Source: Clostridia bacterium (lineage in GTDB: Bacteria > Bacillota > Clostridia > Oscillospirales > CAG-272). Taken from it: a DNA stretch of 33,688 nt. Position numbers and translations under genes: made by a program. This document shows, in pieces, positions 7,212-15,468 of this stretch. Location of the stretch: positions 1 to 33,688 of the forward strand of contig JAFUQP010000010.1 of the NCBI GenBank assembly GCA_017472305.1, read 5' to 3'. Under the pieces are notes generated by a model. It was not told where the DNA came from and did no database searches. It was given only the letters and a program-made list of their open reading frames with translations. Position 1 is the stretch's first letter. Every line of letters starts with the position of its first letter.

Positions 7212-8483
7212 ATGGAACGTGAAATTTCCACGGTAGCAAAAAACGGAATAAAAATTTATGCATTGAAGAACCCCGCAGTACACGGCTTCTCCCTTTCTCT
7301 TTTTCTTTTGTCGGGCAGTATGTACGAGGGCGAGGGAGAGTCGGGAATTACTCACTTTCTTGAGCATATAGCAATTCGCAATGTTAACGAGGTGATGGGC
7401 GGTGAGCTATACCGAACACTTGACAGGCACGGGCTCGAATTCAATGCCTCGAGCTTTGCTGAAATGGTTCAGTTTTACGTATATGGCTCGAGCGAGAAGC
7501 TTGCCCTCGGCGCACAGCTTCTATCGCGCGTTCTCTCGCCGATAATACTGTCAACAGAGGAGATAGAGCGCGAGCGCTCGAGAATTAAGGCGGAAATCCG
7601 TGAGGGCGACGAGCGCGGCTCGCTTTCTTCCTTCTCTAACAAAATAGTTTACGAGGGCACAAGCCTTGCAGGCACGATTACGGGAAGCGTCGGAAGTGTA
7701 AATAAAATCACGAAAAAGAAGCTTGAGGAATATAGAAGGCGAGTATTTACAAGCGACAATCTCTTTATATATCTTGTAGGTTCGTTTTCTGACGAGGACC
7801 TCTCAACTGTTGCAAAAGTCTTTGATACCGAGCTTGAAAATAGCAGCACACAAAACCGAAATATTGCACCCGTGCCTCGAAAATTCGGCAAAAGAGACGG
7901 TAGAGTGCAGGTGAAAAACGCCGATTATACAATGATGCGCTTCAGCTTTGACGTTGATATGGGCAGGGTGGGGGTGCGTGAGAGCGACCTTCTCTACGAG
8001 GTGCTTCTTGGCGGTAACTCCTCGCGCTTTTATATTGAAATGAGCGAGAAGAAGGGGCTGTTTTACGACGTTTCGGGGACTATCGACAGATATAGAAATA
8101 TCGGCAGCTTCGTCTTTAGCTTCGAGGTGCGGCAGGATAAGATTTACGAGGCGGCAGAGTGCGTTATCGATATTCTTAAATCTATAAAGAAAACGCTCCT
8201 TTCTGAGGACGAATGTATGAAGGCGGGCTACGTCGATAACGTTATGCTCCTCTGCGATGACGTTCGCGAGCTTGGATTTACTATGGCATACGATAACAAG
8301 GTTATGGGGCTGGGATATAGCTCTGTGGATGCAAGGGCGGCGGCGTACGATGCGGTAACTCCCGAGCAAATCCGCGATGCGGCAAACGAGATTTTCAGAC
8401 CTGAAAATCTTACCCTGACACTTAAGGGAAATAAGCGGAAAATTGACACCGCACGCCTTGAAGGGATTGCTTCCAACTTATGA
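7212..8483 (+). CDS. M16-family zinc metallopeptidase
   Basis: This is a single M16 peptidase unit of about 424 residues with the inverted zinc motif HFLEH (residues 48-52) and a third ligand Glu 128 in IKAEIREGD, 76 residues later, the family spacing. The C-terminal half repeats the fold and carries substrate-binding residues near GGNSSRFYIEMSEKKGLFYDVSG. Relatives are processing peptidases and clostridial/bacillar YmxG/MlpA-type enzymes, and M16 units usually pair up into a clam-shell. The start is ATG 7212, because AAGGGGAAG lies just upstream (7200-7208); an upstream ATG at 7167 has no site. No signal peptide. It is followed at 79 bp by the HAD gene, possibly co-transcribed. Its target is unknown. 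Confidence 0.88.
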   Translation: MEREISTVAKNGIKIYALKNPAVHGFSLSLFLLSGSMYEGEGESGITHFLEHIAIRNVNEVMGGELYRTLDRHGLEFNASSFAEMVQFYVYGSSEKLALGAQLLSRVLSPIILSTEEIERERSRIKAEIREGDERGSLSSFSNKIVYEGTSLAGTITGSVGSVNKITKKKLEEYRRRVFTSDNLFIYLVGSFSDEDLSTVAKVFDTELENSSTQNRNIAPVPRKFGKRDGRVQVKNADYTMMRFSFDVDMGRVGVRESDLLYEVLLGGNSSRFYIEMSEKKGLFYDVSGTIDRYRNIGSFVFSFEVRQDKIYEAAECVIDILKSIKKTLLSEDECMKAGYVDNVMLLCDDVRELGFTMAYDNKVMGLGYSSVDARAAAYDAVTPEQIRDAANEIFRPENLTLTLKGNKRKIDTARLEGIASNL

Positions 8484-8562
8484 TTTTTGAAATATCACTT
8501 CTGTACAATCTGCAATACTATTACGGATTATGTAAACAATAAATTGCATTTCGGAGTAAAAA

Positions 8563-9234
8563 ATGATAAAATGTGCAATGTTTGACCTTGACGGTACGTT
8601 GATTAATACACTGCCAACGATAACTCATTACGTAAACGCAACACTTACGAAAAACGGCTTCGAGGGGATTTCTCTTGAGGATTGCCGCCTTTTTGTAGGC
8701 AATGGAGCACGGAAGCTTATCGAGCGTGCGCTTAGCTTCGTGGGAGCTGACGTGCCGAGGGTGTTCGACAAGGTGTTTCGGGATTATAACGCCGCCTATG
8801 ATTCGGCACCCAATTACCTCGCCACCCCTTACGAGGGAATACGCGAGCTAGTCGATGCGCTTTTTGAGTGTGACGTGAGGCTTGCCGTTCTTTCAAACAA
8901 ACCGGACCTGCCGACAAGACTTACTGTTCGGGAGTTCTTCGGTGACAGATTTGCATACGTGCGCGGCGGCATACCCGGCGAGCCTCTTAAGCCCGACCCG
9001 ACCGTACCCTTGAAAGTGCTTTCCGAGCTTTGTGTAAGCCCCGAGGAATGTGCATATATCGGCGACTCCGAGGTCGATGCCTTGACGGGAATTAATATGC
9101 GGGCAGGGCTTCGGATTTCCTGCTTATGGGGCTTCCGCACAAAGGAAGAAATTCTTCACGGCATCTCCCCCGACGCATATCCCGAGCTTGCTTCTTCGCC
9201 CGACGAAATTCTTCGGCTCATCAAATCCCATTGA
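8563..9234 (+). CDS. HAD-superfamily phosphatase (phosphoglycolate phosphatase-like)
   Basis: Haloacid dehalogenase-type phosphohydrolase. Motif I is FDLDGTLINTL (nucleophile Asp 8), motif II is in LAVLSNKPDLPT, motif III Lys is in GEPLKPDP, and motif IV is in CAYIGDSEVDALTG. The alpha-helical cap after motif I marks subfamily IA, which includes phosphoglycolate phosphatase and PpaX-like enzymes. At 223 residues it has the usual length. GGAG (8553-8556) is 6 nt before the ATG. No convincing promoter was found in the 79-bp gap, so it may be read through from the peptidase gene. The physiological substrate is not known. Confidence 0.88.
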   Translation: MIKCAMFDLDGTLINTLPTITHYVNATLTKNGFEGISLEDCRLFVGNGARKLIERALSFVGADVPRVFDKVFRDYNAAYDSAPNYLATPYEGIRELVDALFECDVRLAVLSNKPDLPTRLTVREFFGDRFAYVRGGIPGEPLKPDPTVPLKVLSELCVSPEECAYIGDSEVDALTGINMRAGLRISCLWGFRTKEEILHGISPDAYPELASSPDEILRLIKSH

Positions 9235-9330
9235 GAAAACCGAAGCCCGCTGAGCTTATGCATTAATTAATTGAATTACAGGTTTTGACGAAGAATTTTT
9301 TAATAAACATTTAACTCGCCCCGACCTCTA

Positions 9331-9359
9331 TTGACATTTTTCGCGTAAAATGTTAAAAT
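9331..9359 (+). promoter_or_regulatory. promoter of the MATE exporter gene
   Basis: TTGACA (9331-9336), 17 bp, TAAAAT (9354-9359), with a TGT extended -10. The leader is very short, about 13 nt. Confidence 0.75.
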
Positions 9360-9378
9360 GTAGGTCGAGGTGATTTTT

Positions 9379-10758
9379 ATGCAGCAAAACCGTGAACTTT
9401 TCGAGCGCACCCCTATTCCGAAGGCGCTTGCCACACTTGCAGTGCCGACGATAGTCAGCCAGCTCATTACAATGATATACAATCTGGCCGATACCTTCTT
9501 TATCGGCTCGACCGATGACCCGAACAAGGTAGCGGCATCAACCGTTGCTTTCGTCCTTGTTTTTGCAACCAACTGCCTCTCGAATCTTTTCGGTGTCGGC
9601 GGCGGAAGTCTTATATCAAGGCTTCTCGGTGAGAAGCGGGACCGCGATGCAGCATCGGTTGCGTCCTTCTCCTTCTACGGCTCGCTCGTTATATCGGCGG
9701 TATATTCTCTCCTCGTTTTTATCTTTATGGAGCCGTTTCTCCGTCTGCTCGGCGCGACGGACAACACGCTCGGATACGCCTCCGACTATGCCTTCTGGGT
9801 AGTTGTTGTCGGTGCTGTGCCCTCGACGCTGTCTATGACTATGTCGCATCTTCTTCGAAGCGAGGGATATGCAAAATACGCGGGAATCGGACTTGCCGCC
9901 GGCGGTATTCTAAATATCATTCTTGACCCTATATTTATGTTCGTAATTCTCGAGCCGGGACAAGAGGTTGCAGGTGCGGCTATCGCAACTATGATTTCCA
10001 ACGCTTTGGTTCTCGTATATTTCCTTGTCATATACTTTGCAATAAGGAATAAAACCGTGCTCTCGCTTTCCCCTGCACGTATGATACCGAAGCCCCATTA
10101 CATAAGCTCGGTGTTTGCCGTCGGCTTCCCCTCTGCGTTAAGCTCGTTTCTCGCCTGCTTTGCAAGCATAATGATAAACAACCTTACCTCGAGCTACGGA
10201 GAGGTTCCGCTTGCGGCTATGGGTATAGTCAAGAAGATAGATATGCTTCCTATGAACGTTGGAATGGGACTCTGTCAGGGAATGATGCCGCTTGTCGCTT
10301 ACAACTATGCCTCGGGCGACTACAAGAGAATGAAGGGCTTCACCGACGCCGCAAGAATTGCGGGAATCGGCTTCTCCCTTGTTTGCATTCTCGCCTTTGA
10401 AATATTTGCAGGTCCGCTTGTAAGGATATTTATCGGTCATGCCGAAACCGTAGAGATAGGCACGCGCTTCCTTCGCATTGCTTGCCTTGCCGTCCCCTTT
10501 ATGATATTCAATTTCCAGCTGAGCTTCACCTTCCAGGCTATGGGAATGGGTAAGCAGTCGCTTTTCCTGGCTTCTCTCCGTCAGGGAGTTGTCAATATTC
10601 CGCTCCTCTTCCTTATGAACGCACTCTGGAAGCTTGACGGAATTATTTGGACTCAGCTTGTTGCCGACGTAATTACGGGAATAATCTCCTATGCCTTTTA
10701 CATCAAAACCTACAATCGCCTGTCAAAAAACAGGTTCTCTGAAATATCCGACACTTAA
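9379..10758 (+). CDS. MATE-family efflux transporter
   Basis: An integral membrane antiporter of 459 residues with about 12 predicted hydrophobic helices in two similar halves. The N-terminal signature FERTPIPKALATLAVPTIVSQLITMIYNLADTFFIG is typical of Na+- or H+-driven MATE exporters of drugs or metabolites in Clostridia. Further family landmarks are GVGGGSLISRLLGEK and GLCQGMMPLVAYNYASGDY (start of the second half). The start is ATG 9379: GAGGTG at 9367-9372 serves as the ribosome site, whereas an in-frame GTG at 9370 lies inside that site. Cargo cannot be inferred. It stands alone between its own promoter and a terminator shared with dapA. Confidence 0.93.
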   Translation: MQQNRELFERTPIPKALATLAVPTIVSQLITMIYNLADTFFIGSTDDPNKVAASTVAFVLVFATNCLSNLFGVGGGSLISRLLGEKRDRDAASVASFSFYGSLVISAVYSLLVFIFMEPFLRLLGATDNTLGYASDYAFWVVVVGAVPSTLSMTMSHLLRSEGYAKYAGIGLAAGGILNIILDPIFMFVILEPGQEVAGAAIATMISNALVLVYFLVIYFAIRNKTVLSLSPARMIPKPHYISSVFAVGFPSALSSFLACFASIMINNLTSSYGEVPLAAMGIVKKIDMLPMNVGMGLCQGMMPLVAYNYASGDYKRMKGFTDAARIAGIGFSLVCILAFEIFAGPLVRIFIGHAETVEIGTRFLRIACLAVPFMIFNFQLSFTFQAMGMGKQSLFLASLRQGVVNIPLLFLMNALWKLDGIIWTQLVADVITGIISYAFYIKTYNRLSKNRFSEISDT

Positions 10759-10803
10759 ACGGTGATTTTTGTAACATCAATCCTTTGCTACTCATAAGCA
10801 ATT

Positions 10804-10850
10804 GCCGCCCTGCTATGCGACCTCGGTCCTTGCGCAGGGCGGCTTCTTTA
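10804..10850. terminator. terminator between the MATE gene and dapA
   Basis: GCCGCCCTGC (10804-10813) pairs with GCAGGGCGGC (10834-10843), followed by TTCTTTATT on the + strand. The minus side is less T-rich. Confidence 0.7.
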
Positions 10851-11741
10851 TTCCTTGATGCCAAGCTCGTACAGTCTGGAAAGCTCTCTTGAAAGCGCCT
10901 CTTTAGTTGACTCCCTGACCTCTGAAAGCGGCAGCCTTAACTCGGGAGAAATCAACCCCCGTGTTGCCATTATTTGCTTTATCGGGGCAGGGTTTGTTTC
11001 TGCAAACAACGTCCTTATAAAGGGAAACATAGCCTTCTGAAGCTCTAGTGATTTCCCGACATTTCCTGTAAAGTATTCTTTACATATTCGAGCGGTAGCC
11101 CTCGGTAAAATATTTGATACAACCGATATTACTCCAAGACCGCCGAGGGCGAGGGTTGGGTATATCTGAGTGTCGTTTCCCGAGTAGATTGAAAGACCCT
11201 CGACCCTCGATAGCGCGACGAGCCTGTCAACAGAGTCGCTCGCTTCCTTTATGGCAACGATGTTTTCCTGCTTTGCCAGTCTTTCAAGCAAATTAAGCCC
11301 GAGGTTGACGCCGGTTCGCGAGGGAACGTTGTAGAGAATGATAGGAAGCGAGGTTTCCTCTGCAATCGTCAAGTAATGTCGGTATACGCCTTCCTCGGTT
11401 CCCTTGTTGTAATAGGGAGTGACCAGAAGCGCACCGTCGCACCCAAGCTCTTCCGCAAGGCGCGTATGCCGCACTGCGGCGCGGGTATCGTTTGTTCCCG
11501 TGCCGAAAATCAATTTTATTCGTCCGCGGATTTTTTTCTTTGCAAATCCGTATAGCTCGTACCGTTCCCCGTCCTCAAGGGTTGCAGCCTCTCCGGTTGT
11601 TCCGCCTACTATCAGCGCGTCAATTCCCGCGGCAATTTGCGCCTCAATAAGCCCTTCGAGCGTCAAATAATCTATTTTTCCGTCACGAAACGGCGTAACA
11701 AGAGCCGTTCCCACACCGCGAAATATAATTCTTTTTGTCAT
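10848..11741 (-). CDS. dapA: 4-hydroxy-tetrahydrodipicolinate synthase
   Basis: DapA condenses pyruvate with aspartate semialdehyde, the first committed step to diaminopimelate and lysine. The TIM-barrel shows the TT pair in VGGTTGEAATL (48-49), catalytic Tyr 137 in LYNVPSRTG and the Schiff-base Lys 165 in VAIKEASDS. Length (297) is normal. No other lysine genes are adjacent. Related aldolases (NanA, KDG aldolase) share the fold, but GGTTGE, GTGTND and YNVPSRTG favour true DapA. No Shine-Dalgarno is visible before the ATG at 11741 and no good alternative start exists nearby, so initiation may be weak or unusual. It diverges from queA. Confidence 0.93.
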   Translation of the reverse strand: MTKRIIFRGVGTALVTPFRDGKIDYLTLEGLIEAQIAAGIDALIVGGTTGEAATLEDGERYELYGFAKKKIRGRIKLIFGTGTNDTRAAVRHTRLAEELGCDGALLVTPYYNKGTEEGVYRHYLTIAEETSLPIILYNVPSRTGVNLGLNLLERLAKQENIVAIKEASDSVDRLVALSRVEGLSIYSGNDTQIYPTLALGGLGVISVVSNILPRATARICKEYFTGNVGKSLELQKAMFPFIRTLFAETNPAPIKQIMATRGLISPELRLPLSEVRESTKEALSRELSRLYELGIKE

Positions 11742-11767
11742 AGCACTGTTAATATTTTCAATTTTAC

Positions 11768-11796
11768 TTGAAAAATCCCTTTATATCGTGTATAAT
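11768..11796 (+). promoter_or_regulatory. promoter of queA
   Basis: TTGAAA (11768-11773), 17 bp, TATAAT (11791-11796). It gives a leader of about 80 nt before queA, in which I see no recognised riboswitch. Confidence 0.7.
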
Positions 11797-11882
11797 AATA
11801 TAGTTACACTATTATTTTATGCGGCGTGCTTCTTTGAGTGATTTGTGCCGGCTGCCCTGTAAAAGTGAAAACAAGAGGATTT

Positions 11883-12965
11883 ATGGAAAACAAGAAGAAT
11901 ATAATTTTAAATGAGAGAAAGAAAACCGACCTGAAAACCTCGGATTTTTACTACGACCTGCCCGAGGAGCTGATTGCACAGTCACCGAGTGACGAGCGTG
12001 ACGGCTGCAGACTTATGGTTCTTGACCGCAAAAGCGGTGCGACCGAGCATAAAATCTTCAGGGATATTATAGACTATCTTAACGAAGGTGATATGCTCGT
12101 CGTTAATTCGTCAAAGGTTATACCCGCTCGTCTGCTCGGCAAGACCGATAAGACGGGGGGAGATATGGAATTGCTTCTTCTCCGTATGCTTGACGGCGGC
12201 GAGTGGGAAACGCTTGTCAGACCCGGTAAGCGTGCAAAGGTAGGAGCGTCATTCAGCTTTGGAGGAATTCTGCGCGCTACCGTAACCGCGATAGTTGAAG
12301 GCGGTAACAGGACGGTGCGATTTGAATACGACACGGAGAAATACAAGTCGATTTACGAGGTGCTGGACGAGATAGGCAATATGCCGCTCCCGCCCTACAT
12401 AACTAAGAAGCTTGAAAACAAGAATGACTACCAGACAGTTTATGCAAAGGAGGAAGGCTCCGCCGCGGCACCTACTGCGGGACTGCATTTCACAGAGGCG
12501 CTCCTTGATAAAATACGCGCGAAGGGCGTGGGCTACGGCAAGGTAACCTTGCACGTGGGGCTTGGAACCTTCCGTCCCGTAAAGGTAGAGGACGTTGAGT
12601 CGCACGAGATGCACGGTGAGTATTTCCACATAAGCGCAGAGGTTGCCGACGAGATTAACCGCCGCAGAGCTGCGGGCGGAAGAATAATAGCCGTTGGAAC
12701 GACTGCCTGCCGTGTTCTCGAGAGTGCATCGACTCCCGACGGAAAAGTGCATCCAACCAATGCGGAAACGGGCATTTTTATATACCCGGGGTACGATTTT
12801 AAGGCAACAGATGCCCTGATAACCAACTTCCATCTTCCCGAGAGCACCCTTATAATGCTCGTCAGCGCGCTTGCAGGGCGAGAGAACGTAATGAACGCTT
12901 ACAAAGAAGCTGTAGAGGGTAGGTATAGGTTTTTCTCCTTCGGCGACGCCATGTTCATCCAATAA
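11883..12965 (+). CDS. queA: S-adenosylmethionine:tRNA ribosyltransferase-isomerase
   Basis: QueA transfers the ribosyl part of S-adenosylmethionine to preQ1 in tRNA to make epoxyqueuosine at the wobble position. Diagnostic blocks are [14 protein letters not shown] near the start, [16 protein letters not shown], the strongly conserved [46 protein letters not shown] and [19 protein letters not shown]. The start is ATG 11883, because AAGAGGA (11873-11879) is 3-4 nt upstream; an earlier ATG at 11838 lacks a site and would add 15 unrelated residues. The N-terminal 20 residues are a Lys/Asn-rich extension before the usual start, so the true start could be slightly later, though no other Met follows. 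No tgt or other queuosine genes are nearby. Confidence 0.95.
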   Translation: MENKKNIILNERKKTDLKTSDFYYDLPEELIAQSPSDERDGCRLMVLDRKSGATEHKIFRDIIDYLNEGDMLVVNSSKVIPARLLGKTDKTGGDMELLLLRMLDGGEWETLVRPGKRAKVGASFSFGGILRATVTAIVEGGNRTVRFEYDTEKYKSIYEVLDEIGNMPLPPYITKKLENKNDYQTVYAKEEGSAAAPTAGLHFTEALLDKIRAKGVGYGKVTLHVGLGTFRPVKVEDVESHEMHGEYFHISAEVADEINRRRAAGGRIIAVGTTACRVLESASTPDGKVHPTNAETGIFIYPGYDFKATDALITNFHLPESTLIMLVSALAGRENVMNAYKEAVEGRYRFFSFGDAMFIQ

Positions 12966-13199
12966 CCGCCAATTGCTTCGTTGTCGCTCGACTCGCTCAA
13001 ATCGGCGTAGGTAACTACGACTTCATTTCGCTCGCTCCCTTACGCCTCGCACTTGACAATTTCTTGAATGAACGAGAAATCTTGAGTAGTGTCAACATCG
13101 TAGACGCGATGCTGATTGTATAAATTCCGCAATACTGCGATTGTAATGTACAAACAATTTTGACGGTTTTTGACAACTGAACTTTACAATATGCTACAA
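12966..13199. other. non-coding intergenic block with hairpins
   Basis: No gene is supported here. The block contains a CGTAG-gtaa-CTACG hairpin near 13005-13019 and a longer stem in which TTGACA (13053-13058) pairs with TGTCAA (13090-13095) and ATTTCT pairs with AGAAAT inside it. The end (about 13118-13160) resembles the stretch at about 8499-8546, before the HAD gene. No canonical 17-bp-spaced promoter for mntP was found. Confidence 0.5.
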
Positions 13200-13210
13200 A
13201 AAGAGGTTAT

Positions 13211-13810
13211 ATGTTCGATTTTCTTTTCTTCTTCAACAGTATTCTTATAGGAATAGGGCTTGCGATGGATGCTTTTTCGGTGTCGCTTGCAAACGGGCTT
13301 GACGACGTCTGTATGCCGAGGCGAAGGATGCTGCTTGTAGCAGGCACGTTTGCTTTCTTTCAGGCACTTATGCCGCTTCTTGGCTGGGTGTGTGTTCATA
13401 CGATGGTCGAGGCTTTCTCGGCATTCGAGCCATTCATTCCGTGGATAGCGCTCGCGCTTCTCGGCTTCATTGGCGGCAAAATGCTTTATGAGGGCATAAA
13501 GTGCCGGAAAGAGGGCTGCCCCGACTGTAATTGCAAGGAGGGTAAGGCGCTCTCGCTCGGCACGCTTTTGGTGCAGGGCGTGGCCACCTCGATTGATGCG
13601 CTTTCGGTAGGCTTTACTATATCCGAATACGGTACGCTTGAGGCTATCGTTTGCGCTCTTCTCATCGCTCTTGTAACCTTCTTTATCTGCCTTGGAGGCA
13701 TTTATATTGGCAAGCGCTTCGGAACGGCTCTTGCGGGTAAATCCTCTATATTCGGCGGTTCAATTCTTATTTTCATCGGTATCGAAATCTTCGTTACCTC
13801 ATTTATATAA
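13211..13810 (+). CDS. mntP: manganese efflux pump MntP-like protein
   Basis: A six-helix membrane protein of 199 residues built from two DUF204-type halves. Each half carries an acidic signature: GLAMDAFSVSLANGL in helix 1-2 and VATSIDALSVGFTIS in the second half. In MntP these aspartates line the Mn2+ path. A Cys-rich loop between the halves (CRKEGCPDCNCKEG, near residue 97-110) is unusual and could bind metal. AAGAGG (13201-13206) precedes the ATG by 4 nt. Neither a yybP-ykoY Mn riboswitch nor another metal sensor is visible upstream. It is followed 48 bp later by a cation exchanger, suggesting a cation-export operon. YtaF-like sporulation relatives are an alternative, but the motif pattern favours MntP. 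Confidence 0.87.
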   Translation: MFDFLFFFNSILIGIGLAMDAFSVSLANGLDDVCMPRRRMLLVAGTFAFFQALMPLLGWVCVHTMVEAFSAFEPFIPWIALALLGFIGGKMLYEGIKCRKEGCPDCNCKEGKALSLGTLLVQGVATSIDALSVGFTISEYGTLEAIVCALLIALVTFFICLGGIYIGKRFGTALAGKSSIFGGSILIFIGIEIFVTSFI

Positions 13811-13858
13811 TTTGCGCTCAAATAAAAAAATATAAAGTTAAAAGACAAGGAGAAAAAA

Positions 13859-14881
13859 ATGTTCGATTTCATTCCCAACACCTATTTCCTCTTCGCGTTC
13901 GGTCTCATTTTGCTTATCAAGGGCGGCGACTGGTTTGTCGATGCCGCAACCTCGATAGCACACCGCTTCGGACTTCCCGAACTGCTTATCGGTGCAACCG
14001 TTGTGTCTATCGGAACAACCCTTCCCGAGGTTATGACCTCTGCTATGGCAGCGCTCGGCGGCTCGGGTGAGATTGCCTACGGCAACGCTATAGGATCTAT
14101 CATCTGCAACACCGCGCTTATTTCCGCGCTGACAATCGCAATTATGCCGGGAAAGGCAGATAAGCATTCTTTGGTATTTCCCGTATGCTTCTACTTTGGA
14201 GTTGCATCGTTTTACGCTGTTAACGCTTACGTATTCGGTAGATTTGATCTGTGGGCAGGTCTTGTCCTTATAGCCGCTTTTGTCGTTTACATGGTTATAA
14301 ACGTCATTAATATGAAGAAAAATCCCGCCGAAGCTGAGCTGTCGGTAGATGAAATCGAGGCAGCAGAGATTGGCGATAATTCAAGCTCCTCCCGTGCGGA
14401 TCTTCTGAAGGATATTCTCGTACTTATCGGCGGTGCACTCGTTATTGCGCTCGGCGCACATCTTCTTGTAAACAGCGCAACCGAGATTGCCGAGAGCTTC
14501 GGTATTCCCGAGTCGGTTATAGCTCTTACCGTCGTAGCGCTCGGAACCTCGCTTCCCGAGCTTGTAACTGCGATAACCTCGCTCCTGAAGGGCCACGGCG
14601 CGCTCTCGCTCGGTAACATAATCGGTGCCAACATATTCAATCTTGTTCTTGTGTCGGGTGTTGCTATAACCATCAACCCCTTCACCGTTCCCATGACCTC
14701 GAGCCTCTTCGGTCAGAACACCTCGCTCGTGCTTGACGTTCCCGTAATGTTTGCGGTAATGGCGCTTCTTACAATACCTACTCTCCTTCGCGGAAAGCTC
14801 GCAAGATGGCAGGGCATCTCGCTCCTCGCAATCTATGCAGCCTTCCTCGTTATGCAGTTCGTATTCGTTACTCCTGTTTAA
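13859..14881 (+). CDS. calcium/sodium antiporter (YrbG/CaxA family)
   Basis: Ca2+:cation antiporter superfamily protein of 340 residues with about ten helices and two inverted alpha-repeats. The repeats are plain: ELLIGATVVSIGTTLPEVMTSAMAALGG...IAYGNAIGSIICN and ESVIALTVVALGTSLPELVTAITSLLKGHGALSLGNIIGANIFN. The conserved Glu in each (TLPE and SLPE) binds the ion. An acidic cytosolic loop (EAELSVDEIEAAEIGD, about residues 160-176) separates the halves. AAGGAG (13847-13852) is 6 nt before the ATG. No terminator separates it from mntP, so co-transcription is likely. It probably extrudes Ca2+ in exchange for Na+; specificity is inferred from the family. Confidence 0.92.
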   Translation: MFDFIPNTYFLFAFGLILLIKGGDWFVDAATSIAHRFGLPELLIGATVVSIGTTLPEVMTSAMAALGGSGEIAYGNAIGSIICNTALISALTIAIMPGKADKHSLVFPVCFYFGVASFYAVNAYVFGRFDLWAGLVLIAAFVVYMVINVINMKKNPAEAELSVDEIEAAEIGDNSSSSRADLLKDILVLIGGALVIALGAHLLVNSATEIAESFGIPESVIALTVVALGTSLPELVTAITSLLKGHGALSLGNIIGANIFNLVLVSGVAITINPFTVPMTSSLFGQNTSLVLDVPVMFAVMALLTIPTLLRGKLARWQGISLLAIYAAFLVMQFVFVTPV

Positions 14882-14908
14882 TATTCATACATTTTCACAG
14901 AAAGTTAT

Positions 14909-15031
14909 AAAAAAGCCTTCCCTGTTGGGGAAGGTGGCACGCTAAGCGTGACGGATGAGGCATAAAAAGCTATGAGCAGCTCCTCTTCCACCATTATTGC
15001 GGTCACCTTATTCCATCGGGAAAGGCTTTTT
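14909..15031. repeat. palindromic dispersed repeat (MITE/BIME-like), doubling as terminator
   Basis: The outer arms AAAAAGCCTTCCC and GGGAAAGGCTTTTT pair across the whole element. Inside are stems CCTTCCC/GGGGAAGG (14916-14934), CACGC/GCGTG (14938-14950) and AAGGTG/CACCTT (14931-15009). The tract GAAGGTGGCAC...GTGACGGATGAGG is one I recognise as recurring in gut Clostridia genomes. No open reading frame. The T-runs at both ends let it terminate both convergent neighbours. Confidence 0.7.
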
Positions 15032-15034
15032 ATT

Positions 15035-15364
15035 TTATAAATGCTTCTCTATTGCCGCCTTGGTCGCTCTTGCAATATCAAGAATTACCTGCAGCTCCTC
15101 TTTTGTGCATTCGGAGGCAAGCTCGTATAGTGCGCCTTCGGGAGCTGCCTTAGACTTTTGTACTTCGTAGAGCAGGTCGTCTGTCTGCACTTCCAGTGCA
15201 GAGGCCAGCTTTACGAATACGGGAAGGCTCAGCTTTGTGTTCCCGGTTTCTATATGGCTCATATGCGTGACCGATATTCCGATTTTTTCGGCGAGCTCCT
15301 CTTGTGACATGCTTTTGGACTTGCGATATTTTCTGATTTTTTCACCGATTTTGAAATAATTCAT
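15035..15364 (-). CDS. XRE-family transcriptional regulator
   Basis: A 109-residue protein with a Cro/CI-type HTH at residues 6-60 (IGEKIRKYRKSKSMSQEELA, then SVTHMSHIETGNTKLSLPVFVKLASAL) and a helical tail (about 85-109) that likely dimerises. The recognition helix around GISVTHMSHIETG is well formed. It diverges from the giant repeat lipoprotein gene with 104 bp between the starts. That gap contains an inverted pair of GCCTAC-type half sites and a palindrome between the -35 and -10 of the lipoprotein promoter, so the protein probably represses the lipoprotein gene and itself (inference). No strong Shine-Dalgarno precedes the ATG. Confidence 0.85.
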   Translation of the reverse strand: MNYFKIGEKIRKYRKSKSMSQEELAEKIGISVTHMSHIETGNTKLSLPVFVKLASALEVQTDDLLYEVQKSKAAPEGALYELASECTKEELQVILDIARATKAAIEKHL

Positions 15365-15375
15365 AAAAATAAACC

Positions 15376-15443
15376 GCCTACATAGTTAATTTATACTTGA
15401 ATTATAACGCAAGTTATGCTATAATAAAATAAACTGTGTAGGC
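15376..15443. promoter_or_regulatory. inverted operator-like repeats in the XRE/lipoprotein divergent region
   Basis: GCCTACATAGTT (15376-15387) and, inverted, AACTGTGTAGGC (15432-15443) match in 11 of 12 positions and flank the lipoprotein promoter. A third palindrome, ATAAC-GCAA-GTTAT (15404-15417), lies in its spacer. Likely binding sites of the adjacent XRE protein. Confidence 0.6.
15397..15425 (+). promoter_or_regulatory. promoter of the repeat lipoprotein gene
   Basis: TTGAAT (15397-15402), 17 bp, TATAAT (15420-15425). The right-hand operator-like arm covers the expected transcription start. Confidence 0.75.
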
Positions 15444-15468
15444 TAAATATATCTATGCAGTTAATTTT

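Noticed and set aside
11803-11882. preQ1 riboswitch before queA
   Set aside because: The 80-nt leader shows no preQ1-I or -II core (no A-rich tail pairing into a small GC hairpin), and queA is not a usual target.
13100-13210. yybP-ykoY manganese riboswitch before mntP
   Set aside because: The conserved paired internal loops of this class are not visible.
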